Of a DNA stretch of 64,000 nucleotides, positions 20,974 through 34,500 are shown one piece after another. The position numbers and the translations under genes were made by a program. The DNA lies in NCBI GenBank assembly GCA_949130485.1, contig OX422197.1:1526603-1590602 (forward strand), given 5' to 3'. The DNA comes from Agelas oroides (lineage: Eukaryota > Porifera > Demospongiae > Agelasida > Agelasidae). Position 1 is the stretch's first letter; each line of letters opens with the position of its first letter. The notes below the pieces were generated by a model. The model searched no databases. It was given only the letters and a program-made list of their open reading frames with translations, and was not told the origin of the DNA.

Positions 20974-22505
20974 TTTGGAGGTCATGGATAATCGTGCTAG
21001 TCCATCTACAGAGTATGTGTTGCCATAGTAACAGGTCTGCTGCTTACATGAACATGAAGACTCTCGTCTCTTTCCAAAACCCTGAAAGGGAGAGGGTCCA
21101 GTTACACAGCTTCAAATGCTAAGGCCACCCAGTCTATATGTAAACGCTGAGATTCCAGACATAATCCAGTAGTAGTTTCTCTATCGTCCCACTCCAAGTT
21201 CAAGCAGTCTAACAACCTAAGTGATGCCGGTGTTGAATGGGGTTGATGGAATCCACTCCAGCCAATGTCCTGGACATATTTGTAAGCACTACAGAGAAAA
21301 TTCCGAGAACTTTACTTTTCAGTATAAGAAATATCCTGTACAATATAAATTCATCCACACCTGCTGGGATTGGTGGCCTGGGAACGAAACTAGTATGTCA
21401 CAAGACTCTGTCCAACCGCCTCTACATAAATGTGTAGCTATGCATGCTAGCCCTAAGATGTGTAACCACAGATCCTCTCTCCTCTAGGGTGGGATCGTGG
21501 ACATGAGACCGAAAGAAGAGTGTCGTGTGGACATGTATACCCCATGTGTGTGGCCTATGCAGGAAATCCTATGGATAAGTGGGCATAGTATTTCGTCAGT
21601 AGTATCAAAGTGTGGAATGGTTCGTCCAAAGGGTTTGACCAATCCAAAGTACACATTTGTCAGGAAATGCAAACCCTTCACTTTTGTAGTAATTACCATG
21701 CCTTGGATGGAAGACGGATACACCCCATTGATGACAAGCTGGTGGTTGGAGACCAAAGAGAAATTACACGTACTATGGTATATTCACTCTCGCTCCTCCT
21801 CTCTCCCTTGCATACAAGGCAGATCACTGTTTAAGCTGTCAAAGCCTTCAGTGGAAGTATTGATGTACAGAAGGTAAGGGTAACGCCTATGGATGCACTT
21901 GCGTTTGATGATGGAGTGGAAGTGGGGTGCAGGTTCAGTGGACGGTATAGACTTAGCAACGTATTATTATTGTTATTGTGTACATATGATTTGTAATCAT
22001 GATTTAGAATGGGGGGGATGGAAAACAGGAATGGGAACAAAGGAGTCCATATTTGAAGTAGGGAAAATGACCTTTACATGTAAAATTATATATCAACCCA
22101 ATAATGAAACAAAAAAGCACTGTCAGCCAAAAAAAAGTAAAGAAAGCAGATTTCAGTCTGTATACAAGTAGTAAAAGTCCGTGTGTGTGTGTGCGTGGAG
22201 TATACAATCACGCCATAAACTAGATTGTGGCAAAGCATGTAGTGATGAGTGCATGGGCATGCAACTGTGTATACTACTAAATGTACAGGAAGAAGGGGCA
22301 ATAGTTAGTAAATAACGGTGGTCTTATAATAGCTGCTAATCAAATATTTATGGAGAGAGAAATTTGCTATAGCTACGCTGTGTATTAACTGTAAATAAGC
22401 TCCAAAAAAGCGAAACTGTGTCTGAATGTTTAACCTCAAATCTTAAAAGAAGCCGACAAAAAAATCCCTAAAGCTTTAGCTTCTTACGCGCACAGCTTTC
22501 GTGTT
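20974..22505. other. Tail-to-tail intergenic region before Lhx3/4
   Basis: Contains exon-like blocks on the plus strand: 21224-21281 before a GTAAGC, and 21488-21780 after tcctctag with two overlapping open frames. I cannot assign either. The rest is AT-rich and should hold the 3' untranslated region of the minus-strand Lhx3/4 gene. Confidence 0.3.
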
Positions 22506-25500
22506 TCAAGCAGTAGTGCTCATGTGTGATGTGGTGCCTGAGTCACGCTGCAAGAAGACGTGGTCTGCATCTTCTGTAATAGTACCTGGAAAGGAGGGAA
22601 AGAAGTCTCTGTTAGCATGAAGAGCAATGCCCTTCACTACTCTCAAGACTGTACACTAAACTGCTGTGGCAATTGAGCCTATGGTGAACTACACACCGCA
22701 TTATGCAAACACATGGTCTCAATCCCAGACCCTCCTTCAGGGGATCTGGGCACTAGACTAGTGTACAACTAGTTCAGCATGCCTACTCATGCATGGGCTA
22801 TGGGCATGGGGGAGGGTCTAGCATAGATTCCCACTACATAACTAGATCAAGCAGCTCGGAGTGTATGTTGCAGCTAGTTCAAGACTATGAACTACACCTT
22901 GTGAATACTTGCAACATGTACCAGTTGACTATGCATGGTGTAAAAGTTGGGTGTGTATTGTATGGTATGAGCAGGAGAGGATATGAGGTAGTGCCATAAA
23001 TATTCTCTGTTATAAATAACAGAAACCTTAATGCTAGTGTGTACAAACTTTAAAAGCCATGGAGAAAGATGAACAGCAAGGGCATGTGAGAGGTTGTACT
23101 ACAGAGAAAGTTTTATAAGAGCTAGTCCAGAAAGATAGCCTGGAGGGTCCATGAAACAAAGGCTCAAGTGTTGGAGAGTTCTTGAACAGACAGTTCTTGA
23201 ACAGCAGAAGACAGAAGCTGGTCACGTGGTGAGCATCGTTTCATGATCTATGTGGGTGGGATTTTGTCAAGCCTACCCCAGTAAGTTGATGAGGACAAGA
23301 TGAGTACAGTGGAACCCTCTAATGCGGACACCACAGAGACATAGAAGCATCTGTAGTATATAGGCGTGTCAATGCATACTCATTCTGTTGAGCGCTATGA
23401 AGCTCCATTCCAGAGTTCTCCCTTGCTTTACACTGGTGAGAATGTGGCTAATCAGATGCTAGTACTATGCGTATCAGTGCTATTTATAGTCTAGGTATTA
23501 GCGGCTCCAAAAAACCTGTCTGCTTTACAGAAGAGTGAGGTGCCTGCATTTCAGTGGTTATAATGCACGGCTGTTAATGGGAATGCAATCCGTACCCAAG
23601 CAAAATGTTAGTTGAAACAAGGTGTCTGCACTTCAGAGGTTCGGAATAGCCAGAGTTTCACGGCCGTAAAGAGCATTAAAGCTGGGAAGCAGTCACTCAA
23701 TGAGTGAATCTGAGGTTTCTCTACTTGACTTATCTGTATCTGATGAGTAACAACTCCGTCTCGACTTACCTTTCCTGCTCTAGCAGTTACTAGCCTACAA
23801 ACAGAGCCTCAAGCTCGCTAGACTAGCACAAAAGTATCACAAGGGTTCACTGAAGTGGGAGATGCCAGAAAAGATCTTACCTGAGCTGGAAATAATGTTT
23901 GAGGCAAACTAGCGCAGGAGCCCCTTGGTTTGGTTTCCAGGACTGCCAGCATTTCAATTTCCTACACTTTGCCTCATAACACGTCTTTATCCCAGTAAGA
24001 ATCTTGTTTACAGTTCAGAGTTTTGGTCTTTTTGAAGCTAACTACAACAAAATGAGCATTAAGCCTGTGACCTACTCTAATTCATGCTACAGTGAAATTC
24101 AGAGAGGTTTACTGAGCCTAATGAGTGACTGCTCTTGCATACCTTCACTTTGCACCTGGGTCTGATAGGTATTGTGGTCCCCATCCATCTGGAAACTCTG
24201 GTTGGGTAGACCGCAATCAATTGAGCAATGGCTCTTATTGGGGCTCTCGTCAATGGGAGTAGTCGGGGTTTGAGCGTCATCATCTTTCCTCGTTCTTTTG
24301 TCCTTGGCCCGACGATTTTGGAACCATACTTGCACAACGCGTATTTCCAAGCCAGTCTCCTGGGAAAGTTGCTCCCTGACATGGCGAGAGGGTTTGGGGC
24401 TAATCTGGTAAGCAGCCTTAAGGCTTTCCAGCTGCTTCGCTGTAATTGTGGTGCGTGGTCTCTTCTGGTTGCCGTCTGCTTGTGTGCATGTGCATTGCAT
24501 GTAGATGTGTGTGTGTGAAGGAGAGAGAAAGTGAGGATGTGTTTTTACAACAATTTCAAGTATTCTTGCATGATCTGTTTACAAGAGCAACAACTATGTG
24601 AGCCGTAGAAGATTTTGAATTCTGTTTTCTGATTGGATAGCACGATTGTCACTCATGTTGTAAGATCACTGAAAAGCAATCTTCATCACCATCTATGTTA
24701 TGGGACATTGTAAGTAATGGGTAAACTAGAAAATGAAGAACATTGTGGGGGAGAGCCTGAGCAAGCTGATACAGGAACAGTGTTATATTACAGATGTAAC
24801 ACATCAAGTCAAGCATCCTCCTACATGCACATCCATTCACCATTCACAGGGGGCTTTAAAGGTCCTTTTTTAATAAAACGTCAAATGAAAAGACATGCTA
24901 TGTATATATACACAATCATAATGCATAACAGTGCCAGGGGCCGAGATAAATGTTTGATGCATATGCCAGTCGTTTCTCCAGCCAGGGCAGCTACTGTAGC
25001 TACACATGCATGGACTAAGCTTCACGCTCAAATCATGAGCTGAGTCTCCGGCGTATATGAGTGCCGTCTATGCACGGACCTTACCCGAAGCGGCTTCAAC
25101 CATCGTCCATAATTTACACTGTTGTGAGCAGCCTGCTGTTGAAAGTCCATAGTTGTACAAACCACGATTAAGTTGCCATGCGTGCTTTCAACTTCAGTCG
25201 TCTTCGCTTCAGGTCGCCGACCCTGCACTCTGGCTGTAGCCTCCACCTACTGAGTACACGAGGACGTTCAAAGCTTCGTAAAATAGTTAATGCGTTAATT
25301 TAAAATTTATGGTATATGGCCGCAAGCAAACCGACAAACAGACATACACACGCTTCTTTGCAATGCAGTCCCGCTAGTGTGGGGCTCGTTCAGGCTCGCC
25401 CCAAATATCCTACTCAAACTGTATGTCAATCATTCTTATTAGCAAGTTGAAGGGATAAAAACGAACTTTTTTACCTTGATGTGGCTAAGAGAAGCACCTA

Positions 25501-28500
25501 CAGGTTTACAAACTAGAAAATAATACAGGTTTAGAACTAGGACCATTGGACCGATTTTCAGGTTTCGGATAACTGTGTGGTTGAAGATTTTCGCAGTTGA
25601 AGTACTTCAACATCTAAATATTAAACACAATACCAGCATACACTAGTTCAAGTTCACAGCTAGCCACTGCAAAGCGCGATTGTGATGCCAAGTGTGAAGT
25701 AGTTGTATGCCTTCCAGCAACAATGTGGCGAAGTGATGGCACTCAAATCCGAGCAGAAAGCACCTTTGAAGCCGTTATATAAGGGAAATCTGGCTGTCTA
25801 CAAGTTTGGGAAGTCATAATTTGTTATTCCTTTATTCTTTTAAGAGTGTTTTGTGTCAACATTGCAGTTCAAGTGGTAACCTGCTGCTGTATGAAGGCTA
25901 GGAAAGTTGCAGGGAAGTTTACGTGGACAACTTCATTTGTTCGTCCACACGTGAATAAGTTTTCTCCATCTGCTCACATGATCGATTTTTCCAGGCTCTC
26001 CCTTTCCTTTTTATTCACAATAGGCTGAGAAATAAGGCACAAACAACACCCTCACACTCCCAGAGTAACAGATTCCTGATAGCTGCCATCTAAACATGAG
26101 TACACAAGTCCATCACCTTTTTCTCTGTTGTGGTCAGCTACACATTATCAGTTACTAACTATGCAGTACCTGAGAGTGTTGTGGTTAACATAATTGCAAC
26201 GTGAAAAAATTTACTACTAATTATGCATGCACTCATTTGCATGCTCCAAGGTGCATGCTCTCTATAAAAGTCCAGAGGAGGGCGGAAGCTAGTAATTAGT
26301 GATGCGAACGGGATAGCAATTAGTGCTACGTGAATGACATAATCGTATGGGGTGCCATTGAGGCCCATAGTGAAATGTGAAATCGATTTTCAAAACAGCG
26401 CCCTCACTTGTTTGGAACGAAACTCGCTCAGTGGATACTGCCAGGTGAGCTCTAGATCGCCCGCTATGGCATTCTATGATGCACAGAGTAGTCTGCAGGG
26501 ATTCCTAAGGAACTGCTCAAATGCTTCACTTATATATAACGAAGGAATATAGCGGGTGATCTAGAGCTCAGTATCCACTGAGCGAGTTTCGTTCCGAACA
26601 AGCGAGGGCGCCGTTGTGAAAATCGATTTCACATTTCACTATGGGCCTCTATGGCAGCCAGTATGATTACATCATCATGTAGCACTAATTGCTATACCGC
26701 GCACTACTAATTACTAGCTTCCAACCTCCTCTGATAAAAGTCCAGTCACTATTTTTTGCATAACAGTTTCTCATCCCCCACCCACACAACATTTTAGGGC
26801 CTGTTTTGATCTGTAGTCATTATCACCATTAATGTACACTTGCTATTAGTTTATTGATCTTGTGCGCTGAATAGTGTCAGTACTGCTGATTTACTTGTCA
26901 ATTTGTAACACGGTGTACTGCAAAACAGCTAAAAGTTGTCTCTTTCTCTAAAACATTGGAGTGCTTACCACATATTTGTTCATAGTGGGAGTTAAACTTT
27001 CTTTGTTGTTGACGAACAGCATAATAGCTGCCCGCTCACATGAACTTCAAGGAAGTCTGACATGCAACAAACAGTGGCCTTACTTTGACAGCTACTCAGT
27101 GCTATGTGTAGACTGAGGAAAGATTACTGCCATGCTACATGCCTGTAAACAAACATGCTTCCTTACACGGTAACAAAAAGTCATGAACAATGCCATTTGT
27201 GTAACTTGAAAATTTCTTTGTACTAACTCTGCAACAAATAACTTCAACTTACAATTGTAAAATATTGCTAACTTGGAAGTTTGTATCTGTTTTCCAAATG
27301 ATGAATAAGGTGATTGGCCAATATCGTTCGCAATTCTGATCAACTGGTAAATCTAAAGCAATAAGCAATTTGCGGATTGACAAACTTTTAATGTGTGACA
27401 AAATTCAATGTAAACTGTTAGTAGCTCAACTTTGTCCACTTTCACTTGGTTTAGTAACTTCCTCAGCATTTTCCGTCTCCTCTTGCTGTTCAAAGTCTTA
27501 GACTTGATAACGAGGGTGGAGGTGCTTGAGTCAGTTGTTACATGTGTATTGCCTCCCTCTCAATCCATCTCTGCAAATAGCACAATCGCCTTCGGTATCT
27601 CAGATTTATGATGGCAGTATCGGAACTAACTAGCTATGCACACAGGACACACCCTCCTTAGTGTCATTCAGCTTGAGAGTGTGGTCCTGAATAGAACCTT
27701 CAGTGTATAGAGTGATCTTGAGTAGACCGTGGTGAGGCTCATTTCGCACAGTCTCACATAGCACAGGAAATAGCCGTCTTGATTTTCAATGTGAAGATTT
27801 ACAGGGGATAAAAATTGTCAGCGTCAAGAACGGCAACTGGCTGGAAGGAAGGCTAAACAGGTCCTAATTATAGCCATATTTACTCTACAACCACCTACCA
27901 CATCATGCATCTATGTATGCTGACCTCTGCAGCTTTAGAGCTTCCGATCCCCCCCTATTCCTTGATCCGGCTTTGCCACTGTGCTAGCATCATTGATCCC
28001 TGTAACTGCCAGGCTGGAGATCATGAACCATCCAGACGTGCTGACACCAGAACAAAGACAACTAGTCTGAAACCAACAATAATTTAGAGAGGCAGAGAAG
28101 GACTACCTTAGCCAGCAATCTAGAAGTCAAGAAGCTATTCATGCAGCTCAGAAATGGAAACCCTGTGTCACACCTGATCCCACCACCAATCTCTTATTTG
28201 AGCTCAGTTGATGCCTGCTCTGCAACCAGTGGAACTTAAATAGACTACTACAAAGGAATGCACTGATTTATAACTAAACTTACTTCAATTTCTGATTTCA
28301 ATCGTGCCTGAGCTTAAGCTACATCTAGAACTATTGCAAGACAGTGAAGCCTAACGCATGTTTGATACTCCATAAAATCAGCCTAAACTTACAGTCACAG
28401 GACAAAGTTCAGGGCAATATTCGCCTCTGGCTTCATGGTGGAGCTAAAAGGTTACATTAACCAATAAGCCTATGCATGTCTGAGCAGCTCAGATTCACAG

Positions 28501-31500
28501 CTACACTTATTGGGATAACTTTCTAGCATAGTTATTACTTTAAACAGTTTACCAACCAACCACACACCTGACAAAAATGGAAGAGCCAAGTTCCTGTTAC
28601 TGCTGAACCACAGCTGCCTGATAAATGAACCAAAAATAACCGAAGGTGTTGTATTAACAGTTGAAACACCCAATCTGATTGACAGCAAACAGGCTTGTTG
28701 ACAGACTGCACATCGCAGCTGAAGGTCAGCTCAGCTGCAGGTTGTGGTGCCTTTCAGGCATTTGCCTGTAACTTACCATTACTAAAGGAGCCAGAGCTCT
28801 CAACCAGTTTGTCTCCTGGATCTCACTGACAAGGGCTTGTTACATAAACATCTGAGCCTCCTTACTACAACTGAAAAGCAGTGTTTGTAGGCTATGAAGA
28901 ACTAGTGCAATGCTTTGACGTCCAAGAGGTTTGACCAAGTCTACTCTTATTCTAGATACCAAATTCTAACTCCATGGTAGATTGTGGTTCTCAAAATCTA
29001 ACCACTAAAGAGTAGGCTATGAAGAACTAGTGCAATGCTTTGACGTCCAAGAGGTTTGACCAAGTCTACTCTTATTCTAGATACCAAATTCTAACTCCAT
29101 GGTAGATTGTGGTTCTCAAAATCTAACCACTAAAGAGTATGTCAGAGAGCTAGTAAAATTGAGATCTGCACTGTACACCACATTCTCTGCTACAAGTTTA
29201 GTTGATTACCAAAGTAAAAAAAAAACTAATCCCTAGTCCGTGAACAACATAAACAGGCTCTCTCACTGAGAATGGAGTTATCCCATGCCTTGTCGGATAG
29301 TGATAGGCTAAACCAACTCCACACATATAAACAGGTTCTTTTTCCCAGTAGACAATGGAATAGACATTCTGTTTTGTAGGAACAAAAATCTGGGAAGAGC
29401 TACCAATTGTTAAAATGAGATTCATTCTCAACACGGTCAATTTGTATCAATATATCTACATTACAAGGCTTCTGCTGCCCACCTAGCTGCTGGGCACAGG
29501 ACCAACCAGGACCAACCAGCACCAAGGATACAACGCAAACAAATGCCAATTATCATTCCAAGTGAGGTCACAATCACCACGCAGCAAGTCCCAATAAGGC
29601 AAAGCGTGGATCTTGTAAATTTGTAAAGCTGCTAATATTTTGCACAATATCATGTTACCCTGACGCACCTATCCTCAAATCTGAACAGCGCTGTCTCTGT
29701 CTCTAAGAAGTGACTTGCGATAAGTTGTGGGCAGAAGAGGGTGGTAGAAAAAACAATAGTGTTGTACAGATGGCTTTCCCCTGTACAGAAAGTAAATGTT
29801 GTACTGCCTTCTCCCATCTACTAGCTAAGACAAAGCCTTATATACTTATGCACAGCAGACTAGAGCAGAGCAGACTACATTAAACGCCGAAAACTTGGCT
29901 AACAAAAGATCATCCCATAGGTCACACATGCTATTGTTCACATACAAGCGGGAAGTTAAAAGTTAGAAGGTGGAAGTTAGAAACCGCTTAGGTAAAAAGC
30001 CCACACTTGATAAGAGGAAGCTATCATTCACTAGGCCACACCTGACAAGACCTCAAATATGGCATCACGTGTTAAATATTGGGAAAACACAAATGTACTT
30101 ACACACACACACACAATAACAAGCAAGCTGTGTGGGGTAAAGACACAAGAAACACTGTCACAGGGGCACAGTTACAGACACAACTACATTGTTTGGTAAC
30201 TCTAAGAGTAAGGACTCTGCGTTTGATCACGTTCTATACACCTAATGACCTTTGTAAAACCAGAAACAGCCCAAACAATCGAACCACACTTGCTATTGCA
30301 GAGATTTGAAGGTACCAAAGTTTGGTTCCCTAACATGTTCTTGTGATCTGATACGTAGTATTGTTAATTTTGGACCACTCCCCCTGTTTTTTATCCAGCT
30401 TAGGGTAGCACTAGGTGGTCTGGCCTAATCAACTTAGAACATGTTGCCATGGAAATGTCAGGTAGCTCCTGGTGATGCTCAATGCCATGACAATAGGATT
30501 GTGCCCTGTAATTTCAGAGCCCACAATGAAGGGCTAAAAGGTTATTAGTTGTGGATAACAAATTGTATGCTAGATTTTGGATCACACATACTACTGGCAG
30601 CTGTGCTGCTTTGTGATAAACCAAGATCCACCATGATTAGACAACTACCACAGGGTTCTAGGTGCATATATTGGATTGGAGCGTTGCCAATACTACTGGT
30701 CTTAGTGTATTTTAGATCAAGTCACATTGTGCGTCTTTCAAAACAGGCCCAGCGAAAAAAACTTTTGGAACAATGGCATGTGAATACGCTAACTGGACTG
30801 CCCACCCAAGGCCCTCAGCGCCTCCATGCACCTTATCAAAATTTGACACCTTGTACTCTCCAATAGGGTTAAGCCACAAGCTATAATGTAAGAAGCCACA
30901 AACAACTCCCACAATAAAATGTGCAAAGGAACTTTTAAGCTTCCAACAATTCAATTTGTTCTAGCCAGAACAAAGTAAACAGCCTTAGGAGTATTCACAT
31001 ACCAACACCTACAATTATGTGTACTTATTACCGAAATTCATTAACATGCCACATATTTAGTCGGCCCACCACCTAATCAATCTCTTTGTGGAGGAGGGCC
31101 AAAAGAAATGGCGCCAAGAAGTCCTGGAGCTTTAATAGAAATGTTCTTCCTCATGTTTGAGGCCAATTCAAGTTGTCCCTGGCCAGTTGTCTATGTAACA
31201 TAGTCAAGTCTTCATAGAACATAACTCAGAAGTGAACGCTAAAAGCAATCTTTATTGTTAAACCTTTACAAACAACTTTGTTATTGATTGCACAGCAGCT
31301 TCTATAGTAGAACACATACTCACCCCTGGCCTTTGCGGCCTCATAGTCTGCCTTACAGACCAACTTCTTATCGTCCATGAGGTAAAACTCATCACCAGTA
31401 GAGAGCTGTCTTGAGCAAATGAAACACGCAAAGCACTGTAAGTGGTAGACATATTCTTGTGCTCTTCTGACCACCTGCGTTGGAGGAATGGGCTGGTTAC

Positions 31501-34500
31501 ATCCAGCACATTTTGTGCCAAAACGCCTGAATGGTGTGTGTGCATAAAGAGACGGATGAGGACATAAGCGGAAGTCCTTAAGCAATTCAAAGGTGACAAG
31601 TGAGATCACTCCAGTTTGTAGGATTCCCTTTAGGCGCTCTTACATAAACTGGCTTTAAAAAACCAGTACTACCACCAACAACGTGTAAAACTATACAGTG
31701 GAACCTCTTGGGACATTGGACACTTGTTAAATACGTACTATTCTCCTCTAGAATAAGAACATGCTGCTAATTCAGTACACCATTTTCCAGGCTGTTTTTA
31801 ATATTAAGAGGAATTGATAACTGTATTGATCACACCCAAATCCCTAATATAGACTTCGATTCAACGAAAGCATGCCTTACTTGAATACCTGTTGACAAGA
31901 GTTTCCCCTGAACAGACCACACAATAAGGGACAAGATTGTTACAATAAAGTCCTGAAAGGCTAGCTTACACGTAGCTGGAGACATAACTAACTATGCAGG
32001 AACCTACCCTCGTGCGATTTAATCTCATCTGAATGCCTTTCATGTGCATAATGGAGGCCACAGTGACCAACACAGTTAGTGTACTGACAGAGTTCCCATG
32101 TACAATAACTTAATTACAAAATGAAAAGATTACTGACAGGTGTAGCAGAGTAGCACAGTAGAACCAAATAGGTGTGAAATTTTGATTGGCTTGGTTACCA
32201 AAACAACCCAGAAACACAATATTAGTGAATGGCATGCAAAGGCGTGCAGCTTGGCAACCGCACTTGGTAACCGTACAAAAATTTTTCAACTATGAGGGCC
32301 TTGCATGACATGCCATGCATACACATGTTGGCTCCAAACGATTACACTTCTTTCAAATCCTTGCTCAACTGTGAAGGTGGCTTTAATACAACAGTGATGG
32401 CTCGATAAAGGGGATTATTTACAACTCAGATTCAGCTCCCGTCCAACATACAGTGAAGTGGGAAGAAGGGAGGGGGGGAGGAAGAGCCTGATACAACATA
32501 AATGAAGTCTAGGGGAGGGGTAGAGAGTCTGACACATTTGGAACTATACAATGGAGGACAAACTTCCTCAACATAGACTCTCGACAGAAGGTCAGTGAAG
32601 CTACTGAGTAAATTACTACCCAGAAGAGCTCCTATTAACTACCCTCAGCCTTTCCTTCCAATTTTGCCACACCACAGTAAACTTAAAGGCAGAAAGAGTC
32701 TGGAAACAAGGCTATCTAGATACTCCACACAGAGATGCTATTACACTAGCGAACTCAGTGGTGCTGATACCGATCAAGTGTCGTTAACCCTCTTTCATTT
32801 ACAGAGATGGAGGTAAAAAAAATAGTACACACCGTATACAAATATTCCTTACCCCAACCCACATCCATGCTGCTATAGAATGATGCCAAACGCCGCCTTG
32901 CCCTACCTTGAAAAGTCTTCTTTACAGAAGATCTCACCACCACGAGAGTAGCATTTATCGCTGAGTGTCATTTGACAGTCTACACATCGCAAACATTTCG
33001 CATGCCACGGTTTGTCGAGAACCTTTAGGATAAACCTATCCACAATATGAAGTCTGCATCCTGCACAAATAGGAATATGGCCTACAGGATGAGAGGAAAA
33101 GACATGCTTTGAAATGAGTTACAACAACAAAAGGAATTGGCAAAAGAGACTGTATCGCTGAAATCACGTACGGACAGTGTGTTGAACAAAAGGCCACAGT
33201 TTCTTAGTAGTCTTTTAGAGAATGTTTGATTCAAGAGTACATGTGCAAAATCTACCTACAGTAGAATCAGAAATGGCTATTTAGAGCTGTGAAGAGCATA
33301 CCAGCATGTGTGTTGTGTGAGGCATATTTGTAATCACTATTCCTTCTTCATAAATCAGCTGAGCCTTCCCTTCATGTAAATGTGTCAACACACCCACGTG
33401 CGTGTCTTTAACTTGGAAGACCTTCAATTAACCCCATACTACATAATTCACTTAACCACTTGAAAACCTGCTGGGCACAAGTCAGCACTTCAAGAAAGCA
33501 GGTCCTGCCCCATGCAAAACTACAAGCTTACAAATTCCCAGACAATATAACTCCACAAGATCATGGTCTTAAAACCGAAATACAACATGCTTTTACAGCA
33601 TAAAAGTGGCATAATGGGAGGTGTGGCTTTATATCAATTGGAAGTTAACCAGGATGCTCCTAATTTGACTCACAACCACATAGTGCAAGTGCACTGGAAG
33701 ATCAATAACTAAAGATCCGTTCTCAGCTGAAAATCGAATAAGCAACAATATAAAATCTTCTTTGAATCCACCCCATTCACAGAAGTCACACTCACTATAA
33801 CAACAAAAAAAAACGCAGAAGGAAAGCTTGTTTTCTTGGAATAAGGGCACAATAATTACCTCAATGTGCTACCACATACCCAATAACCTGATTGTGGTTA
33901 TACTTGAGCTTTGAAGATAGCAGATATAGTGACTCTATGACCACATCACATCCCTTCATGAGTGAGTCCAATACAACAAGCCCTACCATGTTATATCACC
34001 AATATTTACTGTTGGGCATGATCCCACCAGCCCACTATTCATTCATCAGTTGTAGTGCACAGAAGTAGGCCTGGTACTTACCTGCCTATGTATGTATGTA
34101 TGTAAATATGTTCTATCTATCTATCTATCTATCTACCTATCTACCTATCTATCTATCTACATGTACCTATCAAGGAGTAACAGTCGCTTGAACGAATATA
34201 CCAAGATACCAGCTACCTATCTTTCTCCATATACTATAGGTAATACAGAGTGCTGTCAACAACAACCAGTCTAGCAAGGTATCTGAGAGTGTTTCTCTGC
34301 CCCTTGTTCGTCCAGCAAAGAGATTGAGCCACCAAAGGTGCTAAAACGACTTCCACTATATGAATGGATACCACCTCATCTGGAATGCAGGAAATACATA
34401 TGGCACCTCCACACAAAAAGCACCCAAACAGACAAATAGTTGGACTTGGCCATACATGTTCCTGGGCTTACAATGTCTGCATAATAATGTGTTAAGCCAT

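Noticed and set aside
21488-21877. 126-codon frame as a separate gene
   Set aside because: A second frame over the same bases looks equally protein-like but has an in-frame TAG, so neither reading can be supported; kept only as an unassigned exon-like block.
28888-29139. CRISPR-like or satellite array
   Set aside because: Only two adjacent copies without spacers, in an animal intron.
24143-33081. Assignment as Lhx1/5 or Islet
   Set aside because: LIM2 has [11 protein letters not shown] and the homeodomain [13 protein letters not shown], which are Lhx3/4 features; Lhx1/5 has a different LIM2 and [18 protein letters not shown] sequence.
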